A stretch of DNA of 10,602 nt from Isohypsibius dastychi (lineage: Eukaryota > Tardigrada > Eutardigrada > Parachela > Isohypsibiidae), in NCBI GenBank assembly GCA_034696485.1, contig JAQIWT010001488.1, positions 1 through 10,602 on the forward strand. Direction: 5' to 3'. Under the pieces are notes generated by a model. That model did no database searches and was not told the DNA's origin. It saw nothing but the letters and a program-made list of their open reading frames with translations. Of this stretch, positions 8,265 through 10,602 are shown in pieces; position 1 is the first letter of the stretch; every line of letters begins with the position of its first letter. The translations under genes and the position numbers were made by a program.

Positions 8265-8530
8265 CACTATCAGCCTCATTTGAACCAAGAGGTCAAATAA
8301 ATCCAAGTGAATAAAACTGAAGACGGACGCTACCACCTTAAATGACAGCCTAAAATGTTGACCCACAGTCACCAATTTTCTCCGCTACATTGGATAATCT
8401 TTGTCACTGGCATAGAATGAAGAATGTGCCAGTCCTCTAAACTGAATGAGTCAGCTGGGTTATGACCTTAATTATTGTTAATCAGTTGTAGCGTGGAACT
8501 TTTCAGAATGTCTACGTTTTAAGACAGTAT
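8265..8530 (+). pseudogene. Decayed third copy of the bHLH-PAS last exon
   Basis: This aligns with about 3540-3830 of the parent exon. Recognisable pieces are GTTGACCCAC.GTC.CCAAT (from 8357) and AAGAATGTGCCAGTC. Near 8458-8500, GGTTATGACCTTAATTATTG then TTAATCAG corresponds to the DLDYVNQ segment. The tyrosine codon of the parent's QLYRG has become a TAG stop here, and several indels break the frame, so it cannot encode the tail. An AATAAA at 8604-8609 lies in the copied 3' flank. Confidence 0.75.
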
Positions 8531-8693
8531 TTCATGGATTTGTGGCAGGATTACAAGAAACAAGTTGCTCATTCACGCTTGTAAATAAGAGAACTGAGTT
8601 AGAAATAAAACACCCCGTCAAATACGTGCTAAACGACAAGGCACAAAAATTGCAAGGAAATAAGCACGGCTCTTCATAAAGGATAATCGAACT

Positions 8694-9862
8694 CTAATCG
8701 TTGCGGCTCTTTCTCTTTCGCTCATACGCCGCGTCAAGAATTTCATTCACCAGCTCCGGCCCCAGCTGTTTAAACCCCCCTTCACCTATAAACTCATCCA
8801 ATTCTTCGACGATATATTTGACGATGTAACTCTTCATATCGTCCAATGAATGCTTGTCTGCCAGTTTGAGAAGCGAAGCGGCATTTTCCGTAGTCACCTG
8901 ATCTAACAACACTCCAACTGCATCCTTTTCCAGACCAGCGACTTTATACTTGTTCGCAGCAGCTAGGATCTTTTCCGCCAGTTTAAGATCCCAGTTATCT
9001 GTTCCGTACACATAACTCATCACAGCCTTCAGCGTATCGCCATCAATGTCATCGATCTTGCACTCGCCACTCTTCGCTTCGCTCAAGTTATGTTCTAACA
9101 TCGCGGCGAAAACTTCGCTTTGCGCGGCCAAGATCGTCTTGTGAACAGGAATTCTCAGGCCATCAGATGCGATCAACACAAAGTCACTTCCGATTCCAGA
9201 TTCGAATCGTTCAGCCATCGAACTAACCAATCCATCTGATGCTGAAACGCGAGGATGTCGTGGTTCGCCGCCAGCAAGTACAGTGAATTGGATATCGCCC
9301 TTGATGCGCAGGCAGTCATCCTTAAGCTGGTTCTCGGTGATTTTGTTGTGCTCTATAAAGCGCGGCCAGCCCCAGTTATCCGCTTGCCCACCTTTGACCT
9401 CGAAGTCATGGTCGAGATCCCAGCTTTCTCCTTGCGCCACGCTAATAAATGAAAAGAACGAACGCTCAATGAACTTACCAAAAGGAAGAAACACAAGCTT
9501 TCGTTCACTGAACAACTACATTTGCTTCTGCATTTACAATACCTCGCGCTGAAACAAGCTTCGAGCTTGATATCCACCACACTTATCAAGTGGACGAAGA
9601 CTTGAACATAGTTTTTCTTCATGGAGTTCTCGTCATCTTCATCTTCGGCCAGTTGTACGGAAGGACATATTTCAATGCACCACTCGGATGGATTTTCGAT
9701 CATCCCCAGGCTTTCGTTGCCCACACGGTGTTCAATACAATCCACAATCTTCGTCCCATTTTTGATAGCCGAGAACTGATGGATGGCAACTTCAAAAGGA
9801 CAATTGTACGTCAATCCAACGTACTCGCTGGCTTTCGGATTGCTCTTTTGCGCACGAACCAT
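8694..9862 (-). CDS. MATH-BTB protein (speckle-type POZ-like), copy 2
   Basis: Two exons, 9862-9543 and 9441-8694, flank a 101-nt intron (GTATTG donor, TTTATTAG acceptor) at the same position and phase as in copy 1. The product is 355 aa. The order is MATH (YNCPF, WCIEI, DCLRIKGDIQFTV), BTB (SDFVLIASDG, IPVHKTILAAQSEVF, LAEKILAAANKY) and a BACK-like tail (TTENAASLLKLAD, ending AYERKRKSRND). Relative to copy 1, exon 2 is 12 nt longer, four residues in the MATH-BTB linker (SMAERFES). The BTB/BACK part is strongly conserved between copies, while MATH exon 1 differs more and includes a distinct acidic insert (EDEDDE). Expected role: substrate adaptor of a Cullin-3 ubiquitin ligase. An upstream in-frame extension of the open frame exists, but the ATG at 9862 aligns with that of copy 1 and is preferred. 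Confidence 0.92.
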
Positions 9863-9960
9863 TCTGCGAATATCTAAATTGGCAGAAAACTGCAAATCTA
9901 AAAGCAGAATGCAAAGCACATGGAGCGATTCAGGAAAAAGAACTGGAGCGCGGGATTTAG

Positions 9961-10452
9961 CGCGGTCTGAATCAGTAAAACATTGAACAGTCTCACAACA
10001 AACGGAGCAATCTTCCAACACAAAACTCAATGTGGCAGGGTAACAGATCTTCAGCCCTAAGCAACTATGGTGAACTGAATGTATTCCGTACAATCTCGAT
10101 AAATAGTCGCAAAGCGATGGTTCACACAAAGGTCAATCTCGCTGGATATAATGTCGTTCAATGGTCGAAAAATGACCTTAAAAAGCATCGACACAACTTT
10201 GGACATGTTAATCCGGAGGCAGCAATGCTAAAATAAGTCTTGACATATAAATATGTTATCGAGCATATATGAAGGCACCACAAATTTTATTATGAATCCC
10301 ATGATTTGCATCAGTACCTCGTGCATGAAAGATGACAATCAACGTTAACGAGAGATATTATGGAGAGCTACATTGATAACAGCGTGAGCTAATACCAGTT
10401 TGGCCTGCGTGAAGGCTAGAAAGACCAGCAGAGCACTGATTCAGCGTGACGC
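9961..10452. other. Intergenic spacer upstream of MATH-BTB copy 2
   Basis: No supported gene. The plus-strand frame near 10030-10236 has no recognisable motif. Part of this stretch should be the promoter of MATH-BTB copy 2 and the 3' UTR of the minus-strand gene entering from the right edge. Confidence 0.5.
10286..10291 (-). terminator. Poly(A) signal for the right-edge gene
   Basis: TTTATT on the plus strand is AATAAA on the minus strand, about 160 nt downstream of the proline-rich gene's stop. Spacing is reasonable for its 3' UTR. Confidence 0.4.
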
Positions 10453-10602
10453 TTACTGGGTTCCTTCTGAAGCAGATGAAGCTTCACCAGAGACTTCAAT
10501 TCTGTATGGGCTGGATGGCTTCTTTGGAGGCTGAGGGCGAGGTCGGTATGGAGCTGGTGCTACCGGTCTCGGTGCTTGTGCTTGGGGCTTGTACTGGATT
10601 CC
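10453..10602 (-). CDS. C-terminal end of a proline-rich protein (partial)
   Basis: An open minus-strand frame enters from the window edge and gives 49 residues before TAA at 10455-10453. The segment is rich in P, A, Q and R (APRPVAPAPYRPRPQPPKK) and ends with a serine-rich tail (SGEASSASEGTQ). Low-complexity proline-rich ends like this occur in extracellular or cuticle-type proteins and in many regulatory proteins, so no function is assigned. The end reads CCCA then GTAAGC, so the stop could instead be the start of an intron. It extends beyond the window. Confidence 0.5.
   Translation of the reverse strand, partial: GIQYKPQAQAPRPVAPAPYRPRPQPPKKPSSPYRIEVSGEASSASEGTQ

Larger units (their letters stand above)
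8265..9960. repeat. Segmental duplication unit 3 (tail pseudoexon plus MATH-BTB)
   Basis: Same order and orientation as about 3535-5255, offset by about 4.7 kb. It holds the decayed tail, a 3' spacer (GAACTGAGTTAGAAATAAAACA against GAACTGAACTAGAAACAAAATA in unit 1), the convergent MATH-BTB gene and about 100 nt upstream of it. Both MATH-BTB copies share intron position and phase, which supports duplication of genomic DNA and not of an mRNA. Confidence 0.8.

Noticed and set aside
9353-10129. 258-codon minus-strand frame taken as one protein
   Set aside because: It reads through the MATH-BTB intron and upstream of the conserved ATG; the start at 9862 and splicing at 9543/9441 match the paralogue exactly.

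Overview
The window is eukaryotic nuclear DNA, most likely from a small-genome invertebrate. Three genes are split by short GT-AG introns (60-164 nt is common here, with a few longer ones). Coding exons are spread over both strands, and the intergenic DNA is AT-leaning with a long poly-C tract. The gene content (a dysfusion/NPAS4-type bHLH-PAS factor, duplicated MATH-BTB genes, a cytoplasmic poly(A)-binding-protein tail) suits an arthropod, perhaps a crustacean. The species cannot be fixed from the sequence alone. Nothing bacterial, viral or CRISPR-like was seen.

Layout. 1-769 is upstream DNA. 770-3841 (+) is a complete nine-exon bHLH-PAS gene; every splice junction keeps frame and the predicted product is 530 aa. 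Two short ORFs with hydrophobic segments lie inside its introns (1668-1916 and 2665-2793). 4005-5167 (-) is a two-exon MATH-BTB gene convergent with it. 5640-5950 is a second, truncated copy of the end of the bHLH-PAS last exon plus its 3' flank. 6088-6288 (+) is an unrecognised small ORF. 6476-7458 (-) is only the C-terminal end (MLLE domain plus last exon) of a poly(A)-binding protein; no RRM exons are present. About 8265-8690 is a third, decayed copy of the bHLH-PAS tail, followed by a second intact MATH-BTB gene at 8694-9862 (-). The window ends inside the 3' end of a proline-rich gene on the minus strand (10453-10602).

Main structural point. The pair [3' end of the bHLH-PAS gene, then a convergent MATH-BTB gene] is a tandem segmental duplication. 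Unit 1 is about 3535-5255 and unit 3 about 8265-9960, offset by about 4.7 kb. Between them, unit 2 keeps only the bHLH-PAS tail and lacks its MATH-BTB gene; the PABP fragment now lies in that interval. The MATH-BTB copies stayed intact in units 1 and 3, while the duplicated bHLH-PAS tails outside the parent gene decayed.

How the genes work (family knowledge): bHLH-PAS proteins of this type are DNA-binding transcription factors that pair with ARNT/Tango-like partners. SPOP-like MATH-BTB proteins are substrate adaptors for Cullin-3 ubiquitin ligases. Nothing in the sequence shows that the two act together; their adjacency is best explained by duplication history.
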